Origin: Suillus spraguei | Taxonomy: Eukaryota > Basidiomycota > Agaricomycetes > Boletales > Suillaceae | Length of the DNA stretch: 64,000 nt | Direction of reading: 5' to 3' | Assembly (NCBI GenBank): GCA_016800925.1 | Contig: JABCPU010000040.1 | Location: 62,001 to 126,000 of the forward strand | Shown: positions 1 to 11,715 of the stretch, piece by piece | How the letters are laid out: each line of letters opens with the position of its first letter | Numbering within the stretch: the stretch's first letter is position 1 | Notes under the pieces: generated by a model | What the model saw: only the letters and a program-made list of their open reading frames with translations | Told to the model about the DNA's origin: nothing | Database searches by the model: none | Made by a program: the position numbers and the translations under genes

Positions 1-402
1 CGTCTGCTGCAAGTCCACTATCTCAACCACTAGCCCTCCCTCCCAATTTTGCGCGGATTGAATCGGTGTCTAGCTGTTCCTTCTTGTAAGTTACATTCTG
101 AATGAAAAAGAAGTACGTGCTGAACAGTGTCAAGGATCTTCGTGGAAACGTCTTGCAAAATTTCGAGAACCAACATCGAAAACCTGCTGCGTACAAGATC
201 TCAAAATAGTCTTCAACCCTCTTGTGAGGAATACCTCATGCATGGCGATTGACACTCATTCAAGAGAAATTATATAGGCTTATTGACTCACCGGCACTCT
301 TGGTTCCTGAAAGACGACGACGACCCGCTCGAAGGCTCCAACGAGCTGCTATCGCACGCATAGTCCACATTGCCCTTAGTTGAGAACCTTCGACCGCCGA
401 CC

Positions 403-2118
403 ATGTCTTCCACGGCTGCTAGAATCAAAAGGGCGTCAACAATAAAGACACAAAAGATGATACGAGGCCATACCAAGCTTGTTCGAGGTGTTGCGCACCT
501 ACCCGGAGGGCAGCGCCTCATCACATGTTCGAGAGACGGTTCACTTCGACTATGGGACCTAAAGAGCTGTACACAGATTGGCGAAGATTGGCGAGATGAG
601 GCGGACGAAATAGGCGTATGGAGCATGGCCTTGTCTCCGAACGGCAGAACTGTTGCCAGCAGCTATCTTGATGGGACAGTGAGGTTGTGGGACGTGGAGA
701 CAAAGAAGGTCATCACGAAATGGAAAGAGCCCAGTGAAAACGTCAACTCGATATGTTGGAGCCCAGATGGTGTGCAGGTTGTGATCGGATCCGCAGATGG
801 GACGGCAAGAGTGTGGGATGTCGAGAACGGCGTACCATTGATAGTCCAGGGTTTGAATCCAATCCAGACGGGACACGAGTCAGTATACGTGGTGAGCTAC
901 TCACCAAAGGCAACAAAGATCGCGACAGGAGGATACAACGAAGATGCAATCAAAATCTGGGATGCAAAATCGGGCAAGCCGCTCTCAACAATCAAACACG
1001 AGTATGCGGTTTGGAGTTTGGCCTGGACGTCGGATGAAAATAAGCTTATATCCGGCTCAGGGAATGGCCCGCTTAGAATATTCGACACTGCCACATGGGA
1101 AGAGATCGCCGTTCTAGACGGTCACAACCAGGTTGTTGAGGCCATCACTTTATTTCGCAATGACCGCCTCCTTGCGAGTACATCATGGGATAAAACAGCA
1201 CGTCTCTGGAATTTGGACAATAACCACTCTATCGGTCTACCCCTCAAGCACGAAAAGGACGTTGAGTTTGCAGCCTTCTCTGCTGATGGAAAGATGCTAT
1301 CCACAGCTTGCGCTGATGAAAACGCGTACGTGTGGGACATTCACGCCATCCTCAAAGCCGCTGGTCTAGAAAACCTCCTGTCTATACATGTGAGTACTAA
1401 CTTAACTCCAACTCGCTATCTCATTCGCGGTGGCCTAGGCACAACATTCTGGATTCAAAAGGGAGGTGTGTATCTCGAAGCTTTTCAAAAATACAGCATC
1501 TCAATATCCAATTCGCAGAGGTCGTTCTCAGATGTACTAGTATTCCTTGCCTTTCTTGACCATTGGTTGTGACATCGATGTTCTAGCCCACTGCTAGGCG
1601 ACATTCAGCCCCCTTTCAGTTACCAGGCTTGCTCGATGACTTGCAAGACTGTGATCCTGTATGTCGCCACTATCCAAAATTACTGATTCATTTACTAACT
1701 TATATGCCCAGTTCTCCGCTAGCAGTAGTCTTCATCCTCATCCCTTTGTAAATCGCCGCCGCAGTGCTTTTGCGTCCTTCCGGGAGTCGCGTACGCGTAC
1801 ACTCCAAGTCTTTCCACTCTTCCACCCTTCACTGCCCGACGTCGATGAACCAATAGAACTCCAGCAACGAGAGCCCAGTACCTTCTCTAGTCGCAGTCCT
1901 CGTGTTGTCGAAGTTGCTGTGCAACAAGACGACCAGGTATGCCTTTTTTACAGCGGATTTCCCATGGCCGGTGTCTAAAGATTTCTGTGCAGGTGTTGCA
2001 CACCGCCCAGCTACCAGAACGGACCAGTGACAATGCGAAGCACATCAAGAACCCTACATGGTGGAATCGTTTTGTACTATTCCTCCTTTGCGCGTCTGTC
2101 GATGGTCATAGTGAGTAA
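403..2118 (+). CDS. WD40-repeat protein with basic C-terminal tail (copy 1)
   Basis: The first exon (403 to about 1389) encodes a seven-bladed WD40 propeller. Repeat-closing motifs appear in order: LRLWD, VRLWDVE, ARVWDVE, IKIWDAK, LRIFDTA, ARLWNLD and YVWDIH. I start at the ATG at 403; upstream in-frame sequence begins only at a TTG. The exon ends at a GTGAGT donor. Weakly coding small exons follow: about 1692-1935 (low-complexity, Ser/Arg/Pro-rich) and about 1993-2118 (basic tail ending in WWNRFVLFLLCAS). The tail pattern is shared with copy 2 at 3902-5651, which fixes the exon order by comparison. WD40 propellers are binding scaffolds, and no catalytic domain is visible. The exact splice pattern between 1390 and 1690 is uncertain, and the tail here is more diverged than in copy 2. 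Confidence 0.8.
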
Positions 2119-2850
2119 TACATGAGCAATAATCTTCTATCATATTCTTGTTACTTTGTCTAGTTGTAGTGTCTTTCAATATCTCGTCAATAACATCTGT
2201 TGACATCTCGCATGCGTCAAGAAATAGCGCTACGTACTGGGCATCTTATTCATATTCTCGAGCGCTACACTGAGTTATGCGTGGATGCATCTCCGAAGAA
2301 CACCAGATATTATCCACTTGTCCGCTCGAACTTAGTATTGTATCATGATTTTATTTCCAATACGAGGTTCGTTTGTTTTCAGCCCAGTCGGAATTAGGTC
2401 ATTCTATATGATGTCGCCTTACACTCGTGGGGGGTATTCGCCGAATGCTGGAGAAATATCCGAACTTCCGCGACCCCCAGTACCCAGTACGTTCGCGATT
2501 ACATCCACAGGTACTCCTTGGTCTTTCACCACTCTCGACTCCACGCCAATGAAGCAATCTCAAACGTCCTCGGGGTCACATCCAGGTGCACTCGTCAGTC
2601 GGCTGTCTCGCTCTCCACTGAATGCCGATGAAGTAACCGAATTTTAGCGATGACTAAGGCAAACTATCTCCTCTAATTGTAGCCCTGGTGTTGTCGAAGT
2701 CGCTGTACAACGAGACAAGCAGGTATGTATTCCTTGTATGTGAATATGTTAACCCTTGGGTCTGATTATTTCTGCGCAGGCATTGGGTGTTTCTCGCCGA
2801 CGGAATACAGCTAGTGAAGGCAAAACACAAGAATCCAAAACCACAGGTTC
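2119..2850 (+). pseudogene. 3' flank with an extra decayed copy of the WD40 tail exons
   Basis: Downstream of copy 1 the low-complexity and tail exons recur in decayed form. About 2430-2725 matches the Ser/Pro-rich segment, ending in AVQRDKQ before a GT donor. About 2780-2835 matches the basic tail (SRRRNTASEGK, compare ARRPERASDKAK in copy 2) but lacks the Trp-rich end. The stretch 2231-2400 is also seen again at about 8440-8640. No WD40 repeats lie here, so it is a tail-only relic. Confidence 0.6.
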
Positions 2851-3901
2851 ACATGGTGTTGTTTGTCTGCTATATGGTTCCCGGTGCCGCTGAGAGCCCT
2901 AGTACTGACGACACTCGTTGTAACGCATAGACCGCTAGCTCTGTCACAGTATTCTGGCTCTTTTATCTCGTAGATAGCTTTCCGACTGCTCCGCCAATAA
3001 TATCTGTTGAACATTGTGTATTTTTGTTCTTCTCGCCCCCATATTTCGACAGGATTCCTGAAGTTAACTTGCATGTAGCTTAACTTGCCTTAACATAGTA
3101 CGCAGTGCTATGTATTTGTTCAATAGGGATTGCAAAAAGTCATTCTTGTACCATGACTAAGTTTATTGGCATGTATATTTATTGTCGCATGTCCCAAAAT
3201 CTACTATGGTTATCATCTCTTGCAACAACCGGGGTGACCCAGCTTCGTATTCTTGGTAGTGGTTGTGAACTCAAACAAACTTGTGGATTTACTTTCTTGT
3301 CGCCTTGTTCATCAGAGAAGAGACCGATGGACAGACTGGTAGAAACATGGAGATGCATCGGACCATCAAGGGTCAAATAAAGATAAGGAGACGCACGTGG
3401 CGCTTCATCTGCACAGCACTATGAAGCTGTGGAGAGAACACGAGGATAACGAGAAGAAAAAAGAAAGTACGTTAGTAGGTAACTTAACCCAACACCAGCG
3501 CGATCCTCTCGATCCAACTTAGCTACCAGCACACGCCTCTCATTCTTGGAGTGAGTGTTAGATTGTTCCAAGTGGGGTTCACGTGAGTGATACACTAATT
3601 ATTTTACGTTGGAAAATTTGAAGTGAGGAAACGATAGGGCCAATCACTGACTGGTCTTGAGGGATATCGCATATATCGTCCCGAAGCTGTCCTGTGAGTC
3701 AGAGTTGAATCTGCCTGGATAGAACATCTCGTGAGCAATTCCTCCAGGCACTTCTATCAACATGGACTCAAGTTGAAGCAGATAGGCCCGTAAATTCACC
3801 CACAACATAACCCCCCAAGACAACTCATTCGTTCGAAACCACCGAGTCTCGCACACATACTAGTCCACGATCTCCCTGATTGAGGTCCCCGAGTACATAT
3901 C
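2851..3901. other. Intergenic DNA between WD40 copies
   Basis: No gene that I recognise. Small ORFs on both strands show no domain. The last 250 bases are the probable promoter and 5' leader of the WD40 gene at 3902. A similar leader precedes the decayed copy at 10340, with shared wording such as CAATCATAC-type and CAAGACAACYCATTC segments. Confidence 0.5.
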
Positions 3902-5651
3902 ATGTCATCTCCTGTTGCCGAGATGAAAAAGATGTCAACAGTAAGTTCACATAGGACGATGCGGGGTCATACAAAGCGTGTATCTGGCATTGTGCACCTG
4001 CCCGGCGGGCAGTGCATTATTACATCTTCATATGATAGCTCACTTCGACTATGGGACCTAGAGAGCGGTGCACAGATAGGTGACGAGTGGCGAGATGAAG
4101 GGGATGAGGCAGGAGTAAGGACAATGGCATTGTCTCCAGATGGCAAGACTGTTGTCAGCGGAAGTCAGGATGGGACAGTGAGGTTGTGGGTCATCGACAC
4201 TGGGAAGGTGATTGCCAAATGGGAAGGGCACTCTGAAATAGTGGACTCGGTGTGCTGGAGTCCACTAAATGATGGACAAGTTGTGAGTGGATCATATGAT
4301 GGGATGGCAAGAGTGTGGGATGTGAAGAGCGGCGAACCCATTCAGGGTTTGAATCCAATAGAGACCGGACACATGTGGGTGTACGCGGTGCGTTACTCAC
4401 CCAAGGCAACAATGATTGCGACAGGAGGATACAATGCGAGTGAAATCAAAATATGGGATACAAAGACGAGCAAGCTGCTTTCCTCAATCAAATTCAAACT
4501 CGATTGGTCGGTTTGGAGCTTATCCTGGACATCGGACGAAAAGAAGCTTATCTCTGGCTTCGGGAATGGCTCGATTAGGATATTCGACACTGCCACATGG
4601 CAGCAGATCGCCCTGCTGGAGGGTCACGAAAATGCTGTCTACTCCATCACTTTGTTTCGGAACGACCACCTACTTGCGAGTACATCATGGGACGGAACAG
4701 CACGTCTCTGGAATCTTGACACATACCTCCAAGTTGGACCACTTCTCCAACACGAAAACCAGGTCGAGTGTGCGGCCTTTTCCGCTGATGGAAAGCTGTT
4801 ATCCACAGGTTGTGCTGATGAGAACGCATATGTGTGGGACATTCAAGCCATCCTCAAAACAGCTGGTCTAGAAGACCTTCTGTTCATACCTGATGTGAGT
4901 GCCAACTTGATTCCCACTTGTCATCTCATTTCCAATGGCTGTTAGGTACAAAAATCTGAACTGAAAAAGGTGTGCATCATCTTGTAAATTTTGAGCAATG
5001 AAGCACGCTCATGTTTTGCTCGCACAAGTCGTTGTCAGGTGTACGTTGTGTCTTTTTCTGACCTTGATACTGATTGTGATATCGACATTCCAGGCTAATG
5101 CTTCGCGACGTCCAGCCATCCGTCCAGCCCCACGTCAAGTGCCACTAGGCTTTTTCACTAACGTGCGAGACAATGATCCTGTGCGTTACCACCGTTCACC
5201 TGCTGTACTTGTTCTAATTTCTATATTTTCAGTCTTCCGCTACCAGTCATTTCCATCCTGATCCCTCTCTACATCATCGCCCCCGTGCTTTTGCATTATC
5301 TTGGGAATCGCATCCACGTGCACTCCTTGCTCGCCTTCCTCGACTCTTCCACCGTTCCCAACCTAACAATAGTGAACCAATTGAACTAAAGCAATGCCCA
5401 GGACCTAGTACATCCTCTCACCGCAATCTTCCCGTTGTCAAAGTTCCTGCACTAGATGACAAGAAGGTACGTCTTTTTTGGAATGTTTTCTCAATGGCTG
5501 GTGTCTCAAGCTTTTATTACAGGCACTATATACTGCTCGGCGACCGGAACGAGCTAGCGACAAGGCAAAACGAATCAAGAATCCCAAATGGTGGGTTCGT
5601 GTTGTGCTTTTCCTCTGCTGTGTATCTCCATCCACCGACAACAGTCATTAA
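3902..5651 (+). CDS. WD40-repeat protein with basic Trp-rich C-terminal tail (copy 2, intact)
   Basis: Best-preserved member of the local WD40 family. Exon 1 (3902 to about 4892) carries seven WD repeats closing with LRLWDLE, VRLWVID, ARVWDVK, IKIWDTK, IRIFDTA, ARLWNLD and YVWDIQ. A short exon (about 4945-4968) reads VQKSELKK. Later exons give a Pro/Arg-rich stretch (about 5095-5180), a Ser/His/Pro-rich stretch (about 5234-5466) and a tail (about 5522-5651) containing ARRPERASDKAKRIKNP and VRVVLFLCCVS. All junctions are GT...AG and the frame stays open to TAA at 5649-5651. The tail is conserved in copy 1, the 10340 pseudogene, the 21.1-kb relic and the 51.4-kb pseudogene, so it is a defining part of the family. 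Function is unknown; the tail has a basic patch followed by a hydrophobic Cys-Cys segment. Confidence 0.85.
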
Positions 5652-6560
5652 TGGGTGTAGCACACCATAAACTATCTTCGTTCTAGTGTCTAGTTCCACT
5701 ATTTTTTTAATCTCGTTCTAATATGTTTTTACTATACATCAATAACATCCATTGACCTCTCGGACTTTAACTTGTCTGTCAAATTTGTGCAGTTGGTTCC
5801 TGAGGAGTACGCTGGACGCTGGCATCCAGACTTTGAACTGACTTTTGGCCAAGATTCTTGATTTCCAAGACTGCTAGACAACCCATTTACACGTTCAACC
5901 AGTTTGTAGCCAGGTGGTTGCTCCAACAGACTGAAAATCTGTGTCCCTTGGACTGAGCAGGTTCGAAACCTGTCAACGACGTATTTTTTTTTGTCAGAAC
6001 ACACCCTTGACACTCGTTCATGGATTTATGGATTCATCTTAACCAGTCTTAGCGGGCTGCTCACCACAACAGAATCAAAGTCCGTCGAACCTGCCGAGGG
6101 CACCTTGAAGAATCACTCATAGAAGTCCCTCGGAAATTCATCTTCAGTGGTCTTAGCAAAGTGGTTACAGAGTCCAAATCTGTTTCCCCTAGATTGACGA
6201 CGAGGCTTTTTTCTATCGGAACGCACCTTGCCATTCACTCATGAATGGCTTCTCAAGGGGTTCATCGTAACTCAGGTGGTTGCTGCAACGGAATCAAAAT
6301 CTGTTTATCTTGGACTGTGCAAGTTGGAAACCTGACCGATTACAAAGTTTCTTTTTTTTTATCCGAACATGCCTTGACATTCACTCATGGATGGTTTCCT
6401 TAGAAGTTTATATTAACCTGTCTTAACCTGGCGGTTGCCACAACGGACTCAAAATCTGCTGCTCTTAGACTATGCAGGTTCGAAACTTGCCAACAAGGTT
6501 TTTTTTATTGGAATACACCTTGACATCTGCTCATGGGTGGCTTCTTAGATGTTCACCGTA

Positions 6561-6660
6561 ACTGGTGGTGGCCAGGTGGTTGCCGCAACAGAATCAAAAT
6601 CTGTTTCTCTTGAGCTGTGCAGGTTCGAAACCTGCCGATCACAAGGTTTGTTTTTCTATC
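6561..6660 (+). ncRNA. Representative tRNA-like unit (loop triplet CAA)
   Basis: One of the cleanest units of array 1. The A-box-like segment is GGCCAGGTGGTTGCC. The anticodon stem ACAGA/TCTGT pairs fully around loop ATCAAAA (triplet at 6595-6597, T33 present). The T arm GCAGG/CCTGC closes loop TTCGAAA. It ends in GTTTGTTTTT, an interrupted T-run. A transcript from such a unit would be about 90 nt. Whether it is transcribed cannot be judged from sequence. Confidence 0.5.
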
Positions 6661-7779
6661 GGAATATTCCTTGATATTCAGTCATGGATGATTTCCTCAG
6701 AAGTGCATCTCGACTGGTATCAGCCAGGCGACAGAATCAAAATCTGTTCCTCTTGGACTGAGCAACTGAGCATGTGCGAAATCTGGCGATCACAATGTTT
6801 GCTTTTCCTATCAGGACACGCCTTAACATTCACTCATGGATGTTTTCCTCAGTATTTTATCTTAACTGCTCTAAGATGACCTGGCGGTTGCCACAACAGA
6901 ATGAAAATCTGTTGCTCTTAGACTCCGCAGGTTCGAAACCTGCCGATAAAAAAGTTTTTTTCTATTGCAGTACACCTTGATATTCACTCATGGATGGTTT
7001 CCCGTAGGTTCGAAACTTGCCGACAGTGAGTTTTTTTTATTTTAAAAAAAATCAATTTTATTGTTCTTCGGGGTTGAAGACCCTATGTAGGACATAGCCC
7101 TGTTCGCGGGGGGCTGACAACGAGGTTTTTTCTACCGGAACACACCTTGACATTCACTCATAGATGGTTTCCTTAGAGATTCATCTTAACTGATCTCAGC
7201 CAAGTGGTTACTACAACGGAATCGAAATCTGTTTCTTAGACTGGGTAGGCTCGAAACCTGCTGCTCGCAAGCTTTTTATGGACACACATTGAGATTCACT
7301 CATGGATAGCTTCCTTAGACGTTGACCATATCCCGTCACAACCTAGTGGTTGCCACCACAGAATCGAAATCTGTTTCTATCGCACTATACAGGTTCGAAA
7401 CCTGCCGACAATGAGGTCTTTTTCTATCGAAATACACCTTGACATTCAGTCTTAAATGGTTTCCTCAGAAGTGCATTTGAACCGGTCTTAGCGAAGTGGT
7501 TACAGAATCAAAATCTGTTTCCCCTGGAATGCGCAGATTGGAAACCTGCTCACAACGAGGTTTTTTTCTATTGGAATACACCTTGACATTCATTCATGGA
7601 TGATGTCTTTTGAAGGTCACCATAACTGGTCCTAGCCAGTTGGTTCCCATAACAGAATTAAAATCTGTTTCTCTTGGACTGCGCGGGTTCGAAATCTGCC
7701 GATCACAAAGTTTATTTTTCTTCTATGACACGTCTTGACATTCACTCATCGATGGTTTCCTTCGAGGTTTATCTTAACC

Positions 7780-7880
7780 GGTCTCGACCTGGTGGTTACC
7801 ACAACAGAATCTAAATCTGTTTCTCTTGGATCGTGCAGGCAGGTTCGAAACCTGCCGACAGCGAGGTTTTTTCTATTGGC
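7780..7880 (+). ncRNA. tRNA-like unit with loop triplet CTA
   Basis: This unit keeps the anticodon stem ACAGA/TCTGT around loop ATCTAAA, so its nominal anticodon (7811-7813) is CTA, complementary to UAG. The T arm is perfect (GCAGG TTCGAAA CCTGC) with a 4-5-base duplication just before it (GCAGGCAGG). A TTTTTT run follows. The acceptor stem is poor as in the other units, so decoding activity is doubtful. Confidence 0.45.
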
Positions 7881-8445
7881 AATACACCGTAACATTCACT
7901 CATAGACACGTTCGCAACTTGCATGACATGATCTTTTTTCTGTTGGAACACGCCCTGACATTCATTCATGCTATGGAGGTTCATGTGACACCCGAATCCG
8001 CTCTAACTACAGATGGTGAAGATCTACCTACTGGTTATTAATCTGTTTCTCTTGGCCTGTGCGGGTTCAAAACCTGCCGACGAGTATCGCCTTGAAGATT
8101 CTTCATGGATGGTTTCCTTGGAGAGCCATCTTAGCGAGCTGCTTAACAGAGTCGAAATCTGTTTCTCTTGGGCTGCGCAGGTTCGAAACCCGCTGACGAC
8201 AAGGTTTTTTTTCTATCGGAACACACCTTGACCCTCGCTCATGAATGGTTTCGTAGAAGTTCATCTTAACTGGTCTTAGTCAGGTGGTTGCCACAACAGA
8301 ATCAAAACCTGTTTCTCTCGAACTGTGCAGGTTCGAAACCTGACGACAACGAGGTTTTTTTCCATCGGAACACACCTTGACATTCACTCCTCGATGGTTT
8401 CCTTAGAGGCTCATCTCAACTGGCCTTAGCCGAATCTATGAAGTA

Positions 8446-9250
8446 CATTTTATTCACGTGCTTAACGTATGCCCAAATTCTCGAGAGTAGACTGAATTAT
8501 ACATGGATGCTTTTTTGAAGAATGAGAGATAAACTACTTACCCGTTCGTTCAACCTTGGCACCTTCCTATAAATTCAACTTCTTTTCAACATAGGGTCCG
8601 CTCCTTTCCAGCCTAGTCAGAATTAAGTGAAGTATTCTCCTTGGAATGCCCACGACGTTTTGCACTTCGGGGCGTTAATGGACATCGTACATACCACATC
8701 GTCATCCATTTCAGCCCGGTCGTGGCAAGACCATCAACAAGATATATTCTGTATGAACTAGTATGTGCCAGTGGCTTTGTTCACTGTCGTGTTCTGACCG
8801 TTATATCAATACGTCAATTGATCAGGTTTCCTTACACAAACCACCTATCCACGAAGATCGAACGTAAGAGTCAAGTAGAATTGCGCTCCCAAACAGACCT
8901 TCCCCTTCGCTGCCAGCTGTATGCTAAACTGGGCCAAGATACACCTACGGCGGTACTGTGGTACAATAGGCCGCAGCACACGAAGAACAATGCCTTGTTG
9001 ATCCACACTGCATCTAAAGAGCCATCTATCGCTGTTCATCGCGTGAAATGACAATGGTCAGCAGAAAGGAGTAGATACGGGTAATTCTGGAGGAACATGC
9101 CAACGAATTAACTTTGTTCATTCTCGCCAAGGGCAGGAGCGAATTCAATCTGGACTGGACGCCCACATGAGATAAGAAAGAGCTATTAAGCGTTGGGAAG
9201 CATGGAATGAGCACGGAGCACCAGGCAAGCAGAAATAAGAGACGCAGTTA
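8446..9250. other. Duplicated WD40 3' flank and unassigned DNA
   Basis: About 8440-8640 resembles 2231-2400 downstream of WD40 copy 1 (shared TTCTCGAG..., TGGATGC..., GAAGAA... and CAGCCYAGTCRGAATTA blocks in the same order). About 8690-8830 resembles 11936-12080 (shared ATTCTGTATGA and GTTCTGACCGTTAT-like wording). A 136-codon ORF at 8641-9051 has no recognisable domain and probably is not a gene. Confidence 0.5.
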
Positions 9251-9261
9251 GCGACTATTGC

Positions 9262-9560
9262 TTACCCGAAGACCCTGATACTCTTCGTTGCGCTATCAGC
9301 TGCAACAACCCCGGAGGCTTTGATATGTGACCGCCGCCTGAGGTATTCAACGGCCCTTCTCGTTCTTTGGTAGAGTTTGCTAGTGCCACGAGTAATGCTT
9401 GCCAGACAAGCCAAGGTGAGAAAAAAGATGGAATAAACCAACGTCTCGGGTCGTCATAGCGGTCGCCTGTAGCATTCGGACGAACGTAGAAGTGAGCATT
9501 TGTCTCGAATAATGTCAGGATTGAAAAACGCTTGATGTACTTCTATGGATAAGAGTTGAT
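9262..9560 (-). CDS. Unrecognised coding-like exon with a membrane segment
   Basis: Reading leftward from about 9430, one frame gives LVYSIFFLTLACLASI (a likely membrane helix) followed by a basic stretch with TRRAVEYLRRR and KASGVVAADSATKSIRVFG, ending at a GTAAGC donor near 9263. Upstream on the same strand another frame reads KYIKRFSILTLFETNAHFYV after a possible acceptor near 9543. The two frames do not join without an intron or indel. I do not recognise the family; it may be part of a broken gene. Confidence 0.3.
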
Positions 9561-9599
9561 GTGGCATCATGATGACAATATATAGGCTTACCTACTTTC

Positions 9600-10339
9600 T
9601 GGCAACGGCCTCTGCAAGGTAATGATAACCCGCAATTTGTATACACTTGGACCGACTTCAAGCAACAGCTTAGTTCGTGAGTCTACAAAATGCATCCACT
9701 CACCATTAATGCGGGGTATACTACCAATCTTCTATATCGTACACAGAGAAGCGTGTTCTTGGAGAAGGAAGGCTCCGTACTATGAAGAAGAGCAGAGACG
9801 GCTCAGTTCAAGCGCCCAAGGTTCAAATAGAGGCAGAAGACACGTGGCGTACTGGCGGGCTACATACGGCGATTCATCAACGAGCTGCGAACAACGTAAG
9901 GATAACGCAATAAACCGTTGGTGCAACTCTCTTGACTCCAAAAAAACGTTGGACCACTATCTCAGCCACCAACCTGTGCCTCTCGTTCTTATGTAGAGCG
10001 AATCTGTGTCTTGTTGCTCTAAGTGAGGCTCACTGTGAGCAACATGCTGAGCGGAAAAGGAACTTTGTCGCTTACTGGGCGGTGTCAAGAATCTTCGTGG
10101 AAACGCAAGTTTTCAAGGACCAGCAGTAAAGCAAATTCGTCCGGCATACATCGTCCCCAAGCATCTTGATAGTTTTCGTAAGTAATACCACATGTACATC
10201 TATTGACACGCGTTCAGTTGAAAACAAATAGGTCCGTAAATACGCACTACCACAAGACAACCCATTCTGATCCAAAGACCAAGCGAGCTATTCTCGCGCA
10301 TATATTCATCTCCTTGATTAAAATTCCCGAGCGCCAGCC
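9600..10339. other. Intergenic DNA before WD40 pseudogene
   Basis: No recognisable gene. The last 250 bases resemble the 5' flank of the WD40 gene at 3902 (AAGACAACYCATTC, AGTTGAA...AGATAGGYCCGTAAAT). They are therefore a duplicated promoter region. Confidence 0.4.
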
Positions 10340-11715
10340 ATGTATTCTGTCACTGCTAAGACGAAAAAGACATCAGTAGTAGCGCCCCGCAAGACGATGC
10401 GAGGCCATATCGGACGAGTAGAAGGCATTGCGCACCTGCCGTCATCACATGTTCGACAGACGGCTCACTTTGAATATGGGACCTAGACAGCGGTATGCGG
10501 ATAGGTGATGAGTGGCGAGATGAAGGGGATGATGCAGTCGTGAAAACCATGACATTGTCTCCGAATGGTAAGATTGTTGCCAGTGGAAGTCAGGAAGGAA
10601 CAGTAAGATTGTGGGACGTTGAGACGGGAAAGGTTATCGCCAAATGGAAAGGGCGCGCTGAATCGGTAAACTCAGTATGCTGGAGTGCAGATGGTGAGTG
10701 GATTCTTTGATGGGACGGCAAGAGTGTGGAATGTGAAGAATGGCGAACCCGTCGAAGATCTGAATATAATCAAGACGGGACACGAACACATGCTCGCTGT
10801 GAGCTACTCACCAAAGGCAACAATATTAATGATCGCGACAGGAGGGTACATGGAATTCGATGGAATTGACTCTTCAAAATCAAAATTAAATTCAATCTGT
10901 TGGAGCGTAACACGGTTCGGGAATGGATATTCGACACCGCCACATGGCAGCTGTTGAACAGATTTCTCTGGAATCTTGACACACACCTCCAACACGAAGA
11001 TCACGTCGCACGTGCAGCCTTTTTCACTGATGGAAAGCTGCTATCCACAGATTGTCATGATGAAAACGCGTACGTATGAGACGTTCACACCATCCTCAAA
11101 GCGGCTGGCCTAGACGACCTTCTGTCTACACCTGATGTGAGTACTAACTTGACTCCCACTGCCATTTCATTTCAAATGGCTGTTAGACTCAAAAATCCGA
11201 ACTCAAAAAGGTGTGCCGTGCATCATCTTGTAACTTTTTAAGAATGAAGCACGCTAATGTTAATGTTCCACTCGCACAAGTCGTTATCAGGTGTACGTTG
11301 TGTCTCCTGTTATCCATCATGACATCGACATTCCAGGCTAATGCTACGCGACGTCCAGCCATCCTTCCAGCCCCACGTCAAGTGCCATCAGGCCTTTTTG
11401 GCAACGTCCATGTTCCTGTATGTTACCACAATTCACTTGCAATAGCCGTTCTGATTTCTAAATTTTAGTCCTTCACTACCCCCGTCGTGCTTCCCCCCTC
11501 TCGTTGCAGTCCTGCTGTTATTGAAGTTCCTGCACTAGATGACAAGAAGGTATGTTCCTTTTGGGGCTTGTACTGAGTGGATGGTGTCTCAAGCTGTTTC
11601 TGCAGGCGCTATATAAGCTAGCGACATTGCGAAACGCATCAAGGACCGTGAATGGTGGGCTCGTGTTGTACTGTTCATCTACTGTGCATCTCCGTCCACC
11701 GACGATAGTCATTGA
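10340..11715 (+). pseudogene. WD40-repeat pseudogene (copy 3)
   Basis: Homologous to the genes at 403 and 3902 along most of its length, including the tail exons to a TGA at 11713-11715. Several lesions are visible. A deletion removes the segment after GCGCACCTGCC near 10440. A CGA arginine codon has become TGA in the first blade (SL*IWDL, near 10470). Bases are missing near 10690, shifting the frame. About one WD repeat is lost near 10940-10960. TGG has become TGA in the last blade (YV*D, near 11078). The low-complexity and tail exons remain readable (GDKKALYKL... to VLFIYCAS) but are shortened. I see no way to make a full propeller. Confidence 0.8.

Larger units (their letters stand above)
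5885..8445 (+). repeat. Tandem array 1 of tRNA(Ser/Leu)-like units with Pol III-type signals
   Basis: About 16 recognisable units plus two partial ones, spaced roughly 150 bases apart. A typical unit has an A-box-like TTAGCCAGGTGGTTG, an anticodon arm ACAGA-loop-TCTGT, a 13-14-nt variable segment, a T arm GCAGGTTCGAAACCTGC containing a B box, a tail CGACAACGAGG and then 6-8 T residues. A spacer of about 55 bases follows (CACACCTTGACATTCACTCA is recurrent). Central triplets of the anticodon loop, in order: GAA 5933, CAA 6076, CCA 6174, CAA 6295, CAA 6450, CAA 6595, CAA 6738, GAA 6903, CGA 7223, CGA 7365, CAA 7509, TAA 7659, CTA 7811, unreadable near 8040, CGA 8153, CAA 8303. Arm lengths and the G after the acceptor strand fit tRNA-Ser, but acceptor and D stems pair poorly. 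About 7060-7115 is unrelated inserted sequence. Confidence 0.85.

Noticed and set aside
6565..8231. ORFs across array 1 such as those with GSKPAD-like repeats
   Set aside because: They are chance readings through the tRNA-like repeat (the B box GGTTCGAAACC reads GSKPA), change frame between units and contain the T-runs.
5885..8445. CRISPR-like array
   Set aside because: Regular spacing and palindromic 17-mers suggested it, but the repeats are tRNA arms, the 'spacers' are themselves repeated, and the host is a eukaryote.
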